Source: Proteobacteria bacterium UBA6503
GTDB taxonomy: Bacteria > Pseudomonadota > Alphaproteobacteria > UBA1280 > UBA6503
NCBI GenBank assembly: GCA_002436405.1
Contig: DJLZ01000005.1
Span: forward strand, 248,001 to 312,000
DNA length: 64,000 nucleotides
Direction: 5' to 3'
The position numbers and the translations under genes are program-made. The first letter of the stretch is position 1, and every line of letters starts with the position of its first letter. The notes under the pieces were generated by a model. The model worked only from the letters and a program-made list of their open reading frames with translations, was not told the origin of the DNA and ran no database searches. Below, in pieces: positions 1-8,683 of this stretch.

Positions 1-1
1 G

Positions 2-379
2 ATTGAGATTGATCAAATCCCTGGGGTTGAATTTTTGTGCGGCGACTTTACGACTGACGAATGCTTTGAAGAACTGCAAAAAATTTCGCCCGACCGTGTA
101 GATGTTGTGCTGTCAGATATGGCGCCTGAAACCAGCGGTAACGCAAGCCTTGATCACCTGCGCATTATGCACCTGGCCGAACTTGCGGCCGACTTTGCCG
201 ACCAACACCTAAAACAAGGTGGCCACTTTGTTTGTAAGCTGTTTATGGGCGGGGAAGAAAAACCGTTTTCTGAGATGCTGCGCAAGCGCTACGACAAAGT
301 TGCCTTCGTTAAACCCTCAGCTTCACGCAAAGACTCGCGCGAAATCTTTATCGTCGGTATTGGCTTTAAGGGCGAGTAG
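2..379 (+). CDS. rlmE: 23S rRNA 2'-O-ribose U2552 methyltransferase RlmE, C-terminal part
   Basis: The gene enters from the left edge and its start lies outside the window; the reading frame is open from base 2. The visible 125 residues carry the signature of the FtsJ/RrmJ family: LSDMAP with the catalytic Asp, CKLF with the catalytic Lys, and SRE near the end with the third catalytic residue. Family members methylate U2552 of 23S rRNA on the 50S subunit using S-adenosylmethionine. The stop is 4 nt from the stop of the convergent gene that follows, and no terminator hairpin is visible between them. Confidence 0.93.
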   Translation: MEIDQIPGVEFLCGDFTTDECFEELQKISPDRVDVVLSDMAPETSGNASLDHLRIMHLAELAADFADQHLKQGGHFVCKLFMGGEEKPFSEMLRKRYDKVAFVKPSASRKDSREIFIVGIGFKGE

Positions 380-383
380 ACCC

Positions 384-1049
384 TTACCAACCCTTCCATG
401 GGGTAATGGTTGTGCAAGCAGGTTCTGGTCTGTTCTCTTTAGCAATTTGTTTTTCTAGAGATTGGTAAAACTGCTCTTTTTCAGATTTATTTTGCTCGCC
501 GAAATACTTTGCTAACATTCTGGCGGGGCCATTAAATGATGAACCTTTAACATAGTCTTCGACGTCATGTAGTTCTTGTGCAATATTTTGGTGTTTTGCA
601 AGGTTAAGCCTTGTTATCATCAGCAGCATGGGGATTTGGTAACCACCTTTTGCCGCGTATTCTGCCCAGTTCAGTGCTTCCTCGAAGTGGTATTTATGTT
701 GTGCCTCATTTAGGCGCGGGTCATCAGCACGCCAGTGGTGATAACCGAATATATCGTCAACAGCTGGCCAATAACCTAATTCCGCCAATGTCTTAGTAAT
801 GTTTTTAGATTCCTGTCTTTTGAAGAAATAATATGGGGACGCACCATATAAGTAAGATAGGTATCTTTTTTGAAGGATTTCGGCATAAGGGGTTGGACTG
901 TCTTTTTTAGGAAGTTCAATATTATGAACTTCAGTGGAATAAATATATTTTGAAGTGCTTGGGATAACGCTCATTACAAAGTAACTAGCAGTCAATATGC
1001 TTCCTAAAGTAAAAATTGTAACATGGGTGATAATAGGCTTAAGTTTCAT
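384..1049 (-). CDS. Hypothetical membrane-anchored protein with one Sel1-like stretch
   Basis: A 221-residue protein of unknown function. Residues about 7-29 form one hydrophobic segment, so it is probably anchored in the inner membrane with the rest in the periplasm. Around residues 124-150 the pattern EEALNWAEYAAKGGY resembles one Sel1-type helical repeat, but a single copy is weak evidence. An AAAGAG stretch precedes the ATG. It is A/T-rich compared with rlmE. It lies tail-to-tail with rlmE and downstream of a terminator that separates it from the next gene, so it is likely a unit of its own. Confidence 0.7.
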   Translation of the reverse strand: MKLKPIITHVTIFTLGSILTASYFVMSVIPSTSKYIYSTEVHNIELPKKDSPTPYAEILQKRYLSYLYGASPYYFFKRQESKNITKTLAELGYWPAVDDIFGYHHWRADDPRLNEAQHKYHFEEALNWAEYAAKGGYQIPMLLMITRLNLAKHQNIAQELHDVEDYVKGSSFNGPARMLAKYFGEQNKSEKEQFYQSLEKQIAKENRPEPACTTITPWKGW

Positions 1050-1106
1050 TCGCTACTCTTTCTTATTATTCACCCATGCTATCATGAGTTGTGTTTATGG
1101 GAATTT

Positions 1107-1133
1107 AAAAAGGCTGCATTTAGCAGCCTTTTT
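1107..1133 (-). terminator. Rho-independent terminator of the deoxyribosyltransferase-like gene
   Basis: Inverted repeat AAAAAGGCTGC / GCAGCCTTTTT with a 5-nt loop, followed by a T-run on the minus strand, placed 9 nt after the minus-strand gene ending at 1142. Confidence 0.85.
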
Positions 1134-1141
1134 ATTTTGGA

Positions 1142-1867
1142 CTAAGCGAGTGCCTCTTTAGCATCAGTGCCTGTTGTGTATGTGAAGTCGTCTTGCGTAA
1201 GGTCAAGGCCGTCCATGGTGTGGGTGTTGGGTAGGAGTTCGGCTGCGGCTTGTTTCACACATTCTTCAAAGCCACGTAGGTCAGTGTAGCGGTTATCTTC
1301 CGAAACTGGCGTTACCACAATTTCACCACCTGAGTGGAACACGGCGCTATCAAGCATCAGGTTATCAACCATGCCAAAGTCTTCAATCAGCATTTTTTGC
1401 TTAGGGTCTTCAAAGCCTTCGCCTCCATCACGGGCAACAACGTCGCCGTAGTAGGTGCGCACACGGTCAATATGTTGGCGGCCTGAAAGGCCATCGGTTG
1501 CGGTATAAACATTGGCGTATGCAAACACGGCTTTGCCTTGGGCACGCATAAAGCCCATCTCGTAAGCGGTGCCAGTGTCGGCATTAGGGCCGCGGAATGG
1601 GGTCATGTTGGCAATCATAAGGTCGCAGGTGTTCATCAGCTGCTCGTTTGCACGGCTGATTTTAAGCGCCTTGTGGAATGGGGTTTTGTGCGGCTGGTTT
1701 AAAAGCTCAGGCGCATTGTCGAGTGGGAAGATACCTTCAAAGCCATAACGCTCGCAAATTTGGCGCTTTTGCTCGGCAAGTTCATCTGGGTTACGGGTAA
1801 AAACATCAGGGCCAGCTAGGTAAATACGTAGCTTGGTTGATAGTAGAGTAGGTGTACGCTGGGTCAT
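1142..1867 (-). CDS. Nucleoside 2-deoxyribosyltransferase-like protein
   Basis: A 241-residue cytosolic protein. The N-terminus carries RIYLAGPDVF, typical of the nucleoside 2-deoxyribosyltransferase superfamily, and mid-protein the motif GPNADTGTAYEMGF contains the Glu that acts as nucleophile in these enzymes. Family members cleave or exchange the base of (deoxy)nucleosides or nucleotides; which substrate is used here cannot be told. The ATG at 1867 is preceded by AAGGGAG at 9 nt; a TTG 21 nt upstream would overlap that site and is less likely. The last 60 residues are less typical of the family. Confidence 0.8.
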   Translation of the reverse strand: MTQRTPTLLSTKLRIYLAGPDVFTRNPDELAEQKRQICERYGFEGIFPLDNAPELLNQPHKTPFHKALKISRANEQLMNTCDLMIANMTPFRGPNADTGTAYEMGFMRAQGKAVFAYANVYTATDGLSGRQHIDRVRTYYGDVVARDGGEGFEDPKQKMLIEDFGMVDNLMLDSAVFHSGGEIVVTPVSEDNRYTDLRGFEECVKQAAAELLPNTHTMDGLDLTQDDFTYTTGTDAKEALA

Positions 1868-2041
1868 GGCGTAGGACTCCCTTAGCAATTTTTATTGTCA
1901 GGCGTCGTCAAATTAGTGTAGCGGCATTTAGCATTCTGACAAACCAAAAAGTTCTTAAAAATCTTATTATTATCAAGCGACTTTATGGCCAAAATATGGT
2001 ATAAAATGCGTTCTTGGTTAATAAGTAAAAAGAAGAGCCTG

Positions 2042-3658
2042 ATGACCACACTTGTCGATATTCAAAACCTTACAGTTTCATTTGGTAAAACCACCGCCGT
2101 ACGTGACGTTTCATTTAAAATTAAGCAGGGCGAAATTGTATGCCTTGTGGGTGAGTCTGGTAGTGGTAAGTCAGTTTCAGCGCTTGCACTTATGGGCCTA
2201 CTACCTGATGTAGCCACCAAACAAGCCAAGAAGATTGAGTTTGACGGCAAAGACTTGATGAACCTTTCACAAAGTGAATTCCGTAAGCTGCGTGGGCGCG
2301 AGATGAGCATGATCTTCCAAGAGCCTATGACAAGCCTTAACCCAGTATTTAAAGTGGGCGAGCAAGTGGCCGAGGTTTTGGCTATTCATACCGACATGAA
2401 CGCCGCTGAGCGTAAAGCCCGTGTGATTGAACTGTTTAAAACCGTGCGCATCGATAACCCTGAGCGCCGCTACCATGCATACCCTAACCAAATGTCGGGC
2501 GGTCAGCGCCAACGTGTGATGATTGCTATGGCTCTTGCCATGAACACCAAACTACTCATTGCAGACGAACCCACCACAGCGCTTGACGTGACCGTGCAGG
2601 GCGAAATTTTGAAACTGCTGAAAGAACTTCAGAAGAAGTTCAAACTTTCAGTGCTATTCATTACCCACGACTTTGGCGTGGTTGAAGCCTTGGGTGATCG
2701 TGTAGTTGTTATGCAGCACGGCAACGTGATGGAAGAGGGGACTGTAAAATCAGTCATGAGTAAGCCAAAGGATGCTTATACCAAAAAGCTTCTTGCGGCG
2801 ATGCCGAAGTTTAAACCCCATGCCCCGTTTAAAGGCAAGAAGGACGCCTTGCTGAAAGTTACCGATATGCGCAAAGTATTTAACGTGCGCAAAGGCGGCC
2901 TATTCAGTAAGTCTGAAGTTTTTGAAGCCCTAAAGGGTGTTTCGTTTGAAATGTATAAAGGCGAAACCCTAGGCGTTGTAGGTGAAAGTGGCTGCGGTAA
3001 ATCAACCCTTGCACGCTGCATTATTGGCCTATACCAACCTGATGGGGGCGAAGCTATTTTTAAAGGCGAAAACATTGCCACCCAAAAAGGCAAAGGCCTT
3101 AAAGAAACTCGCCGCCATATGCAGATGGTCTTCCAAGACCCGTTCTCATCGTTAAACCCACGTATGCGCATCGGTGAATCTGTCGCCGAAGGCCTGCGTG
3201 CCCACAACATTATGCCAGCAGCCGAGCGTGAAACGTTTGTAAAACAGCTGCTGAAAGATTGCGGCCTCCCTGAAGATAGTTACGACCGCTACCCACACCA
3301 GTTCTCAGGTGGTCAGCGTCAGCGTATTTGCATTGCCCGTGCCCTTAGCCTGAAGCCTGACCTTATTATTGCAGACGAGCCTGTTTCGGCGCTTGATGTA
3401 TCAGTGCAAAAACAGATTTTGGCGTTGTTCCAAGATTTGAAGAAGAAATATAACCTGAGCTATGTTTTCATCTCGCACGATTTGCGCGTGGTAAGCGAAA
3501 TTTGCGAACGTGTACTTGTGATGCAAGGCGGTGAGATTGTAGAACAAGGCAACACGAAGGATGTATTCTTGAAGCCGAAGCATGCTTACACCAAGCACTT
3601 GCTGTCATCAATCCCAGGGACAATCGGAAGGACTTCTAGCGGGAAAAAGGCTAGCTAA
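2042..3658 (+). CDS. Peptide-type ABC transporter, two fused ATPase domains (YejF/DppDF type)
   Basis: A 538-residue protein with two complete nucleotide-binding domains in tandem. The first has Walker A GESGSGKS (residues 37-44), signature MSGGQRQR and Walker B LLIADEPTTALD; the second has GESGCGKS, FSGGQRQR and LIIADEPVSALD. Such fused ATPases (YejF, GsiA) drive import of oligopeptides, microcin C or glutathione. No permease or binding-protein gene lies beside it, so its partners must be elsewhere. The ATG at 2042, after AAGAAGAG, starts exactly at the conserved domain; an in-frame ATG at 1985 would add 19 residues without family similarity. Substrate not determinable. Confidence 0.92.
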   Translation: MTTLVDIQNLTVSFGKTTAVRDVSFKIKQGEIVCLVGESGSGKSVSALALMGLLPDVATKQAKKIEFDGKDLMNLSQSEFRKLRGREMSMIFQEPMTSLNPVFKVGEQVAEVLAIHTDMNAAERKARVIELFKTVRIDNPERRYHAYPNQMSGGQRQRVMIAMALAMNTKLLIADEPTTALDVTVQGEILKLLKELQKKFKLSVLFITHDFGVVEALGDRVVVMQHGNVMEEGTVKSVMSKPKDAYTKKLLAAMPKFKPHAPFKGKKDALLKVTDMRKVFNVRKGGLFSKSEVFEALKGVSFEMYKGETLGVVGESGCGKSTLARCIIGLYQPDGGEAIFKGENIATQKGKGLKETRRHMQMVFQDPFSSLNPRMRIGESVAEGLRAHNIMPAAERETFVKQLLKDCGLPEDSYDRYPHQFSGGQRQRICIARALSLKPDLIIADEPVSALDVSVQKQILALFQDLKKKYNLSYVFISHDLRVVSEICERVLVMQGGEIVEQGNTKDVFLKPKHAYTKHLLSSIPGTIGRTSSGKKAS

Positions 3659-3739
3659 AGCGGCCTAAATGCTGTAAAACTTTCGGACGTAATATTCAAA
3701 GAATTTAAACAAATACAATAAATACCGGAGCCTTAAAAA

Positions 3740-4402
3740 ATGCGTATTAACTTTCTTCACGGCCTAGACGACGACATCCGCGAACAGGCGATGCACGACT
3801 GGTGGAAAGACAACCGTAACTTTATCATCTTTGCGGTATTTATTCTGTTTGCAAGCTTTGGTGCCACTCAGTACTACAAGCAACACAAAGAACAAACAAT
3901 CCAGCAGCAAGCCATTGCTTTTTACGAAGCTAAGCAAGCCAAATCATCAGAAGGTTTTTCTGACCTAGCTGAAGACGCTAACGGCGGCTACCGTGCTATG
4001 GCCCTGTTCGAGCTTGCTCAAGCCCAAATGAACGAAGGCAAAACAGCTGAAGCGGCTGAAACTTACGCCCAAATCCGCGAGAGTGATGCCTCAGTGCTTA
4101 TCCGTGACCTTGGTGCCGTGCTTGAAGCCCAAATTTTGATGAGCAGCGATATTGAAGCCTCAAACGAAAAGCTAAAGGCGCTTGTTTCATCAAAAAGCCC
4201 ATACATGCTTACAGCGCTTGAGCTGTTGGCCGTTAACGCACAAAACCAAGAAGACTACGCAACAGCCCAAAACTTTTACCAAGAGCTTTTGGCCCAAGGC
4301 GGTATGGCCGAAGCCATGCGTGACCGTGCTGAAAAACGCCTAACTTACCTTAAAGGCCTAGGTGTTCTTGCAGCTAACACAACCGAAGGGGCAACGAACT
4401 AA
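3740..4402 (+). CDS. yfgM: YfgM-like tetratricopeptide membrane protein
   Basis: A 220-residue protein with a short cytosolic N-terminus, one membrane helix (about residues 27-45) and a periplasmic helical domain with TPR-like repeats. It matches the DUF2133/YfgM family, whose E. coli member contacts SecYEG and periplasmic chaperones. The identification rests strongly on position: it is followed by bamB and der, the order yfgM-bamB-der of many proteobacteria. GGAG at 3727-3730 supports the start. The stop overlaps the bamB start by one base. Confidence 0.85.
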   Translation: MRINFLHGLDDDIREQAMHDWWKDNRNFIIFAVFILFASFGATQYYKQHKEQTIQQQAIAFYEAKQAKSSEGFSDLAEDANGGYRAMALFELAQAQMNEGKTAEAAETYAQIRESDASVLIRDLGAVLEAQILMSSDIEASNEKLKALVSSKSPYMLTALELLAVNAQNQEDYATAQNFYQELLAQGGMAEAMRDRAEKRLTYLKGLGVLAANTTEGATN

Positions 4403-5724
4403 TGCGCGTAGCTTCAGTTATTGCGTCGGCGCTACTGCTTAGCGCAACAGCATCAATCATTGTAGCCTGTGGCGGCAAAGATGCTGCCCCACTAGAAGGC
4501 GAACGCGAGAATGTGATTCAGTCACTTGTTGAACTGAAGCCAGACTCACGCCTTGAAAACTTTAAAATCAAATTCCCGAAACCAGAAGACGAAAAGGCCA
4601 TTTGGCCACAAGCAGGCGGTAGCGCCAGCAACGCTGGCCGTCATATGTTCTTGCCTGAGCGTGTGACCAAAGCTTGGTCTAAAAACGTAATGTCATCTGT
4701 GAACCGCGAGCAGGGCCTTACAAACGCCCCAATCGTGGCGGACGGTAAAGTTTACTTGATGACCCCTAAAAACAAAGTGATTGCCCTTGATGCTTGGAGT
4801 GGTGAAAAACTTTGGGAACGCCAACTAATCTCTAAAAAAGAGCGTAGCGGCGCTGGCGTTGCAGGCGGTATCTCGAACGAAAAAGGCATTTTGTTTGCCA
4901 CAACCTCAAACGGTTTTGTTGTTGCGCTTGATGGCGTAGCCGGCGACGAGCTTTGGCGCCAAAACGTAAAAGCACCTGTGCGTGCTGCACCTACCGTTAA
5001 AAACGGCCGTGTGTTTGTTGTAAGCCACGATAACCGTTTACACGTATTTAGCGCTGACAGCGGTGAACTGCTTTGGACGCACAGCGGCATCGAAGAAAGC
5101 ATTGCCATTTTAGGCGGTGCGTCACCAGCTGTGGCTGAAGGTGTTGTGGTTGTACCGTACTCAAGCGGTGAAATTTACGCCCTATCATCAGTAGATGGCC
5201 GCTACCTGTGGCAAGAAACTTTGGCAGGCCGTGCAAACTACGACCCTCTGGCAAACCTAACTGATATTGTAGCGCCACCAGTGATTACGGATGGTAACGT
5301 TTACGTTGCAAACGCAAGTGGCCAAATGGCTGTGCTTAACCTTAAAACAGGCCGCCGTGTTTGGAAGCGTGACTTCTCGGCGCAGTCAGTGCCTGTGGTA
5401 ATTGGTAACGCCATCTTTATGGTGACCAACAGCAACCACATGGTTGGGCTTGAGCGTGCAACAGGCCGCATTAAGTGGGTGCTTGACCTTGGCCGCAATT
5501 CAATGACCGACAAAGACGAACGCGTATTCTGGTATGGCCCTGTACTTGCTGGCGACCGCCTTATGGCAATCGCAAGCGATGGTCACGCCATTTCAGTATC
5601 ACCAGAAGAGGGCACAAAGCTGGGCCTTGTTGATATGAAAGTACGTGCCTCAGTGCCACCAGTTGTTGCAGGTGGTCTACTTTACTTCTTAACTGATACT
5701 GGCCGAGTGGTAGCATATGACTAA
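4402..5724 (+). CDS. bamB: Outer membrane assembly lipoprotein BamB
   Basis: A 440-residue protein starting with a lipoprotein signal peptide; the lipobox IVAC puts the acylated Cys at residue 23. The rest is a PQQ-type beta-propeller with repeated blades of the type LDAWSGEKLW, LDGVAGDELW, FSADSGELLW and LNLKTGRRVW. BamB is the outer-membrane lipoprotein that helps BamA fold beta-barrel proteins. The start overlaps the yfgM stop by one base, and the stop lies 8 nt inside der, so the three genes are translationally coupled. Confidence 0.95.
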   Translation: MRVASVIASALLLSATASIIVACGGKDAAPLEGERENVIQSLVELKPDSRLENFKIKFPKPEDEKAIWPQAGGSASNAGRHMFLPERVTKAWSKNVMSSVNREQGLTNAPIVADGKVYLMTPKNKVIALDAWSGEKLWERQLISKKERSGAGVAGGISNEKGILFATTSNGFVVALDGVAGDELWRQNVKAPVRAAPTVKNGRVFVVSHDNRLHVFSADSGELLWTHSGIEESIAILGGASPAVAEGVVVVPYSSGEIYALSSVDGRYLWQETLAGRANYDPLANLTDIVAPPVITDGNVYVANASGQMAVLNLKTGRRVWKRDFSAQSVPVVIGNAIFMVTNSNHMVGLERATGRIKWVLDLGRNSMTDKDERVFWYGPVLAGDRLMAIASDGHAISVSPEEGTKLGLVDMKVRASVPPVVAGGLLYFLTDTGRVVAYD

Positions 5725-7156
5725 TCCTATGAATGAAATCCCAAACACAAACAACAAGGTTGCCGTTATCGGCCGACCTAACGTTGGTAAGTCATCAATT
5801 TTTAACCGCCTCGTAGGTTACAAGGCGGCATTGGTGCATGACCAACCAGGGATTACGCGTGACCGTAAATACGCGGAACTTAAAATTGGTGATGAATCAG
5901 TTGAACTGATTGATACTGCTGGTTTTGAAGAAGGCGAAAAACAAGTTTTGACCCAACGCATGAACGACATTTCATCAGCCGCCATGGCCGAAGCTGTTGC
6001 CGTGATGTTTGTGGTTGATGGTGCTGCTGGTGTTACTGCAGCTGACCAAGGCCTTGCCCGTTTGATTAAGCAAGCGAACAAGCCTGTGATTTTGGTGATT
6101 AACAAAGCTGATACCAAAGCTGCAAACGAGAACATGTATAACTTCTACAGCCTTGGGTTTGATGATCCTATTTTGGTTTCAGCAGCGCACAATGCTGGTT
6201 TCTCTGATGTAATCGAAGCTTTGAAGCCTTTTGCTAAGGTAACTCATAACGTTGACCTTGAGCCGCAAGAACCTGCACCATACTTTGAAGATATTATTGA
6301 AGACGAAGACGAAAACATTGAAGCCCCATACCGCCCAGACTGGATGCGTGTCGCTATTGTTGGTCGTCCGAATGCTGGTAAGTCAACCTTGGTTAACCGC
6401 CTAACGGGCGAAAGCCGCATGATGACAGGCGACGAGGCTGGCCTAACACGTGAGAGTAACAGTACCCGCTGGGAACACGATGGCCTAGGTTACGAACTTA
6501 TCGATACTGCAGGTCTGCGCCGTAAAGCGAAGATTGACGACGTGGTTGAGAAGATGAGTGCCTCTGACGCTATTCACTCAGTGGCAAAGGCGCACGTTGT
6601 TGTGTTGCTGCTTGATGCAAACCACCCGTTTGAATTTCAGGATAAAACAATTGCTGCCCACGTAGTAGGCGAGGGCAAGCCGCTTATCATCGCCCTTAAC
6701 AAGTGGGATAGCGTTAAGAACAAAGATGAAATCCTAGACGAGATGAACTTCATGCTTGAGAAAGAATTTTCTCAAGTGAAGAAAGTACCTCTTGTAACCA
6801 TGAGTGCGCTTAACGGTAAAGGTGTTGAAACCCTAATGGGCCCAATCGAAGAGCTTTACCGCCTATGGAACATCCGTATTGGTGCAGGTAAGCTTAACCG
6901 CTTCTTGTCGGACGCTGTGATCGGCCACCCACCACCACTTACCAAAGACCATAAGCCTGTTAAGCTTAAGTTTATGGCACAAACTGGTGTGCGCCCACCA
7001 ACCTTCAAGATTTGGTGTAACCGCCCGCAGGCTGTGCATGTAAGTTACCTTCGTTACCTAAGTAACGGTATGCGCCAAATGTTTGGCCTTGAGGGGATTG
7101 TTTTCCGCTTGATTACTGAAGCTGGCGATAACCCGTATTCAACGAAAAAACGCTAA
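5717..7156 (+). CDS. der: Ribosome assembly GTPase Der (EngA)
   Basis: A 479-residue protein with two consecutive GTPase domains and a C-terminal KH-like domain, the architecture unique to Der. Domain 1 has GRPNVGKS (19-26), DTAGF (66-70) and NKAD (129-132); domain 2 has GRPNAGKS (216-223), DTAGL and NKWD. An acidic linker (about 190-203) joins them. Der is essential for 50S subunit maturation. The ATG at 5717 overlaps bamB by 8 nt; an ATG at 5729 is also possible and changes only four residues. A terminator hairpin follows. Confidence 0.97.
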   Translation: MTNPMNEIPNTNNKVAVIGRPNVGKSSIFNRLVGYKAALVHDQPGITRDRKYAELKIGDESVELIDTAGFEEGEKQVLTQRMNDISSAAMAEAVAVMFVVDGAAGVTAADQGLARLIKQANKPVILVINKADTKAANENMYNFYSLGFDDPILVSAAHNAGFSDVIEALKPFAKVTHNVDLEPQEPAPYFEDIIEDEDENIEAPYRPDWMRVAIVGRPNAGKSTLVNRLTGESRMMTGDEAGLTRESNSTRWEHDGLGYELIDTAGLRRKAKIDDVVEKMSASDAIHSVAKAHVVVLLLDANHPFEFQDKTIAAHVVGEGKPLIIALNKWDSVKNKDEILDEMNFMLEKEFSQVKKVPLVTMSALNGKGVETLMGPIEELYRLWNIRIGAGKLNRFLSDAVIGHPPPLTKDHKPVKLKFMAQTGVRPPTFKIWCNRPQAVHVSYLRYLSNGMRQMFGLEGIVFRLITEAGDNPYSTKKR

Positions 7157-7173
7157 GTAACATACTGAATTCA

Positions 7174-7204
7174 AAGCCCTACTTTTAAGTAGGGCTTGCT
7201 GTTT
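7174..7204 (+). terminator. Terminator of yfgM-bamB-der
   Basis: Stem AAGCCCTACT / AGTAGGGCTT with loop TTTA, followed by a T-rich stretch interrupted by GC. It separates der from orphan gene A. Confidence 0.7.
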
Positions 7205-7236
7205 TGCCCGAAAATGCGTAAAGTGGGCAGGTTAAA

Positions 7237-7296
7237 TCTTACTTATCTTCTATTCTTTTTTATTTCTGCACCTTTCTCTCTGACTCTTTTCGGAGG
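7237..7296 (+). promoter_or_regulatory. Pyrimidine-rich leader and strong Shine-Dalgarno site of gene A
   Basis: About 55 nt made almost only of C and T (7237-7291) run directly into GGAGG (7292-7296), which is 6 nt from the ATG at 7303. A candidate promoter TTGCTG-N17-TAAAGT (7196-7224) lies upstream but overlaps the der terminator, so it is weakly supported. Similar leaders occur before genes B, C and D. Confidence 0.65.
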
Positions 7297-7302
7297 AACC
7301 TT

Positions 7303-7992
7303 ATGTTCAACGAAAACATTAAGCCATTCTTGGCGCACAAGTATTTGCTGCGTCGTTGGTTTGAGCTTGTAAGCATTGCCGACCCACTGGTTGGTAAGTC
7401 GCTCAAAAGCCGCCTTGATAATCAGCATCTGAACCTTGACCTTGTCTCGCCGGGGCTGATTTCTGAAGTTCGCCGCGATGCGAAGGACGGCCGTGTGATC
7501 ATCGAGAACACGCGCACCGTTACCAAGGGCATCATCAATCGCCGCAGCTACGGCTTGCCGTCTCGGTTGATTTTCCGTGCGCCGCACATCCAAATCACGC
7601 TTTATGCGCCGTACGTTAGCCAGCATGGCAAGCTGCGCGCTGGTAAGATTACGGTCGAAATGTTCGGCGGTAAACTGCCCCATGAAGCTGGTGAAAGCAT
7701 TACCGCAACCATGCACTTTGATTCGATTGCCGAGACCTATCAGGCTCGTAAGCCGAAGCTGAGTGTGACCAAAACGGTTGATGCACTCTTCACCGAGGAT
7801 GTTGCTAGCATGCTGCGTTTGCAGCCGCTCATTGAGGCGTTCACCAACAAGCCCGCCCTGTGCGAAATGTCGAAGTATCTCTTTGAATTGGTGAAGAAGA
7901 ACTATGCCACCAACGACGAATGGTCGAAAGACCTGAAGCGCTTGGCACTTCTGACCAACAACCCGGTGCCTGAAGGCAACCAATCGCGATAG
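7303..7992 (+). CDS. Orphan gene A, hypothetical cytosolic protein
   Basis: A 229-residue protein I do not recognise. No signal peptide, membrane helix or catalytic motif is evident; it is moderately basic, with segments such as RLIFRAPHIQITLYAPY suggesting beta strands and a helical C-terminal third. Codon use (AAG, CTG, TCG, CGC, GTG; hardly any CTA or TCA) differs from der before it and cvpA after it. It is a single-gene unit between the der terminator and its own terminator, preceded by a pyrimidine tract and GGAGG. In many alphaproteobacteria purF follows cvpA here, so this place holds an insertion or a lineage-specific gene. Confidence 0.8.
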   Translation: MFNENIKPFLAHKYLLRRWFELVSIADPLVGKSLKSRLDNQHLNLDLVSPGLISEVRRDAKDGRVIIENTRTVTKGIINRRSYGLPSRLIFRAPHIQITLYAPYVSQHGKLRAGKITVEMFGGKLPHEAGESITATMHFDSIAETYQARKPKLSVTKTVDALFTEDVASMLRLQPLIEAFTNKPALCEMSKYLFELVKKNYATNDEWSKDLKRLALLTNNPVPEGNQSR

Positions 7993-8008
7993 GTGATACC
8001 ACCAAATA

Positions 8009-8048
8009 AAAAGAGCCCCAAAGTTTTATACTTTGGGGCTCTTTTTTT
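8009..8048. terminator. Bidirectional terminator between gene A and cvpA
   Basis: Long perfect stem AAAGAGCCCCAAAG / CTTTGGGGCTCTTT with loop TTTTATA. T-runs follow on both strands, so it can end gene A (plus) and the radA-cvpA unit (minus). Confidence 0.9.
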
Positions 8049-8060
8049 ATGGGGTGAAGA

Positions 8061-8663
8061 TTAATCTCGATTCAGAATACCTTCAAAACCTGTACCACGC
8101 AGAAGCTGTTGCTTTTTGTTTTTCTCTTCTTCAACGCGGGCATCGTAAACTTGAATTTCAACATCAAGGTAGCCTTCTTCAATCAGCCAGCGCTTAACAG
8201 GCTTACTGGTTTCATAAGCTTCTTTGATGTACTGCGAGTCTGGTAGTTTTTGGAAGGCTAGGGGCGATACAAAAATATCGTACACCATAAGGGTCGCAAA
8301 AAAGACAGCCGCAAAACGGAAACCACCCAACACAAAACCAAGAATTTTAAGCGTAGACTCAGTATTCAAAAGGCGGCGTTGGTATAGCCAAGGCTGAATA
8401 AGTGTTTTGTTGATAAGGTAAACAAAAACGTTACCTAGTAGGAAAATACTACCCAACGTCCAAAGAACATCATTCATCGCAAGTGACTGGTTGTTCTCAA
8501 CCGCTGTTTGCGGGGCGTAAGTGGTAAACACCAAGATAATTGCAACAATATAAATCGGGAGCCACATGGCCAAAATTAAACCTTCACGGATAACACCACG
8601 GCGGTAACCGTTAGAGGCTGCACCTAAGGTGAAGGCAATAAGGAGTAAGTCAATTGAGGTCAT
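8061..8663 (-). CDS. cvpA: CvpA family membrane protein
   Basis: A 200-residue inner membrane protein with four predicted membrane helices in the N-terminal 130 residues and a charged C-terminal tail (about 175-195). The N-terminal GYRRGVIREG is typical of the CvpA (colicin V production) family, whose biochemical role is still unclear although members affect envelope robustness. It follows radA on the same strand after 20 nt, the usual radA-cvpA order of Alphaproteobacteria. purF, which normally comes next, is absent. Confidence 0.83.
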   Translation of the reverse strand: MTSIDLLLIAFTLGAASNGYRRGVIREGLILAMWLPIYIVAIILVFTTYAPQTAVENNQSLAMNDVLWTLGSIFLLGNVFVYLINKTLIQPWLYQRRLLNTESTLKILGFVLGGFRFAAVFFATLMVYDIFVSPLAFQKLPDSQYIKEAYETSKPVKRWLIEEGYLDVEIQVYDARVEEEKNKKQQLLRGTGFEGILNRD

Positions 8664-8683
8664 GTTATGGGGTCTTCTTATTA

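Noticed and set aside
7243..7983. Minus-strand open frame opposite gene A
   Set aside because: It lacks a start signal and ends in the pyrimidine leader; codon pattern and Shine-Dalgarno site favour the plus strand.
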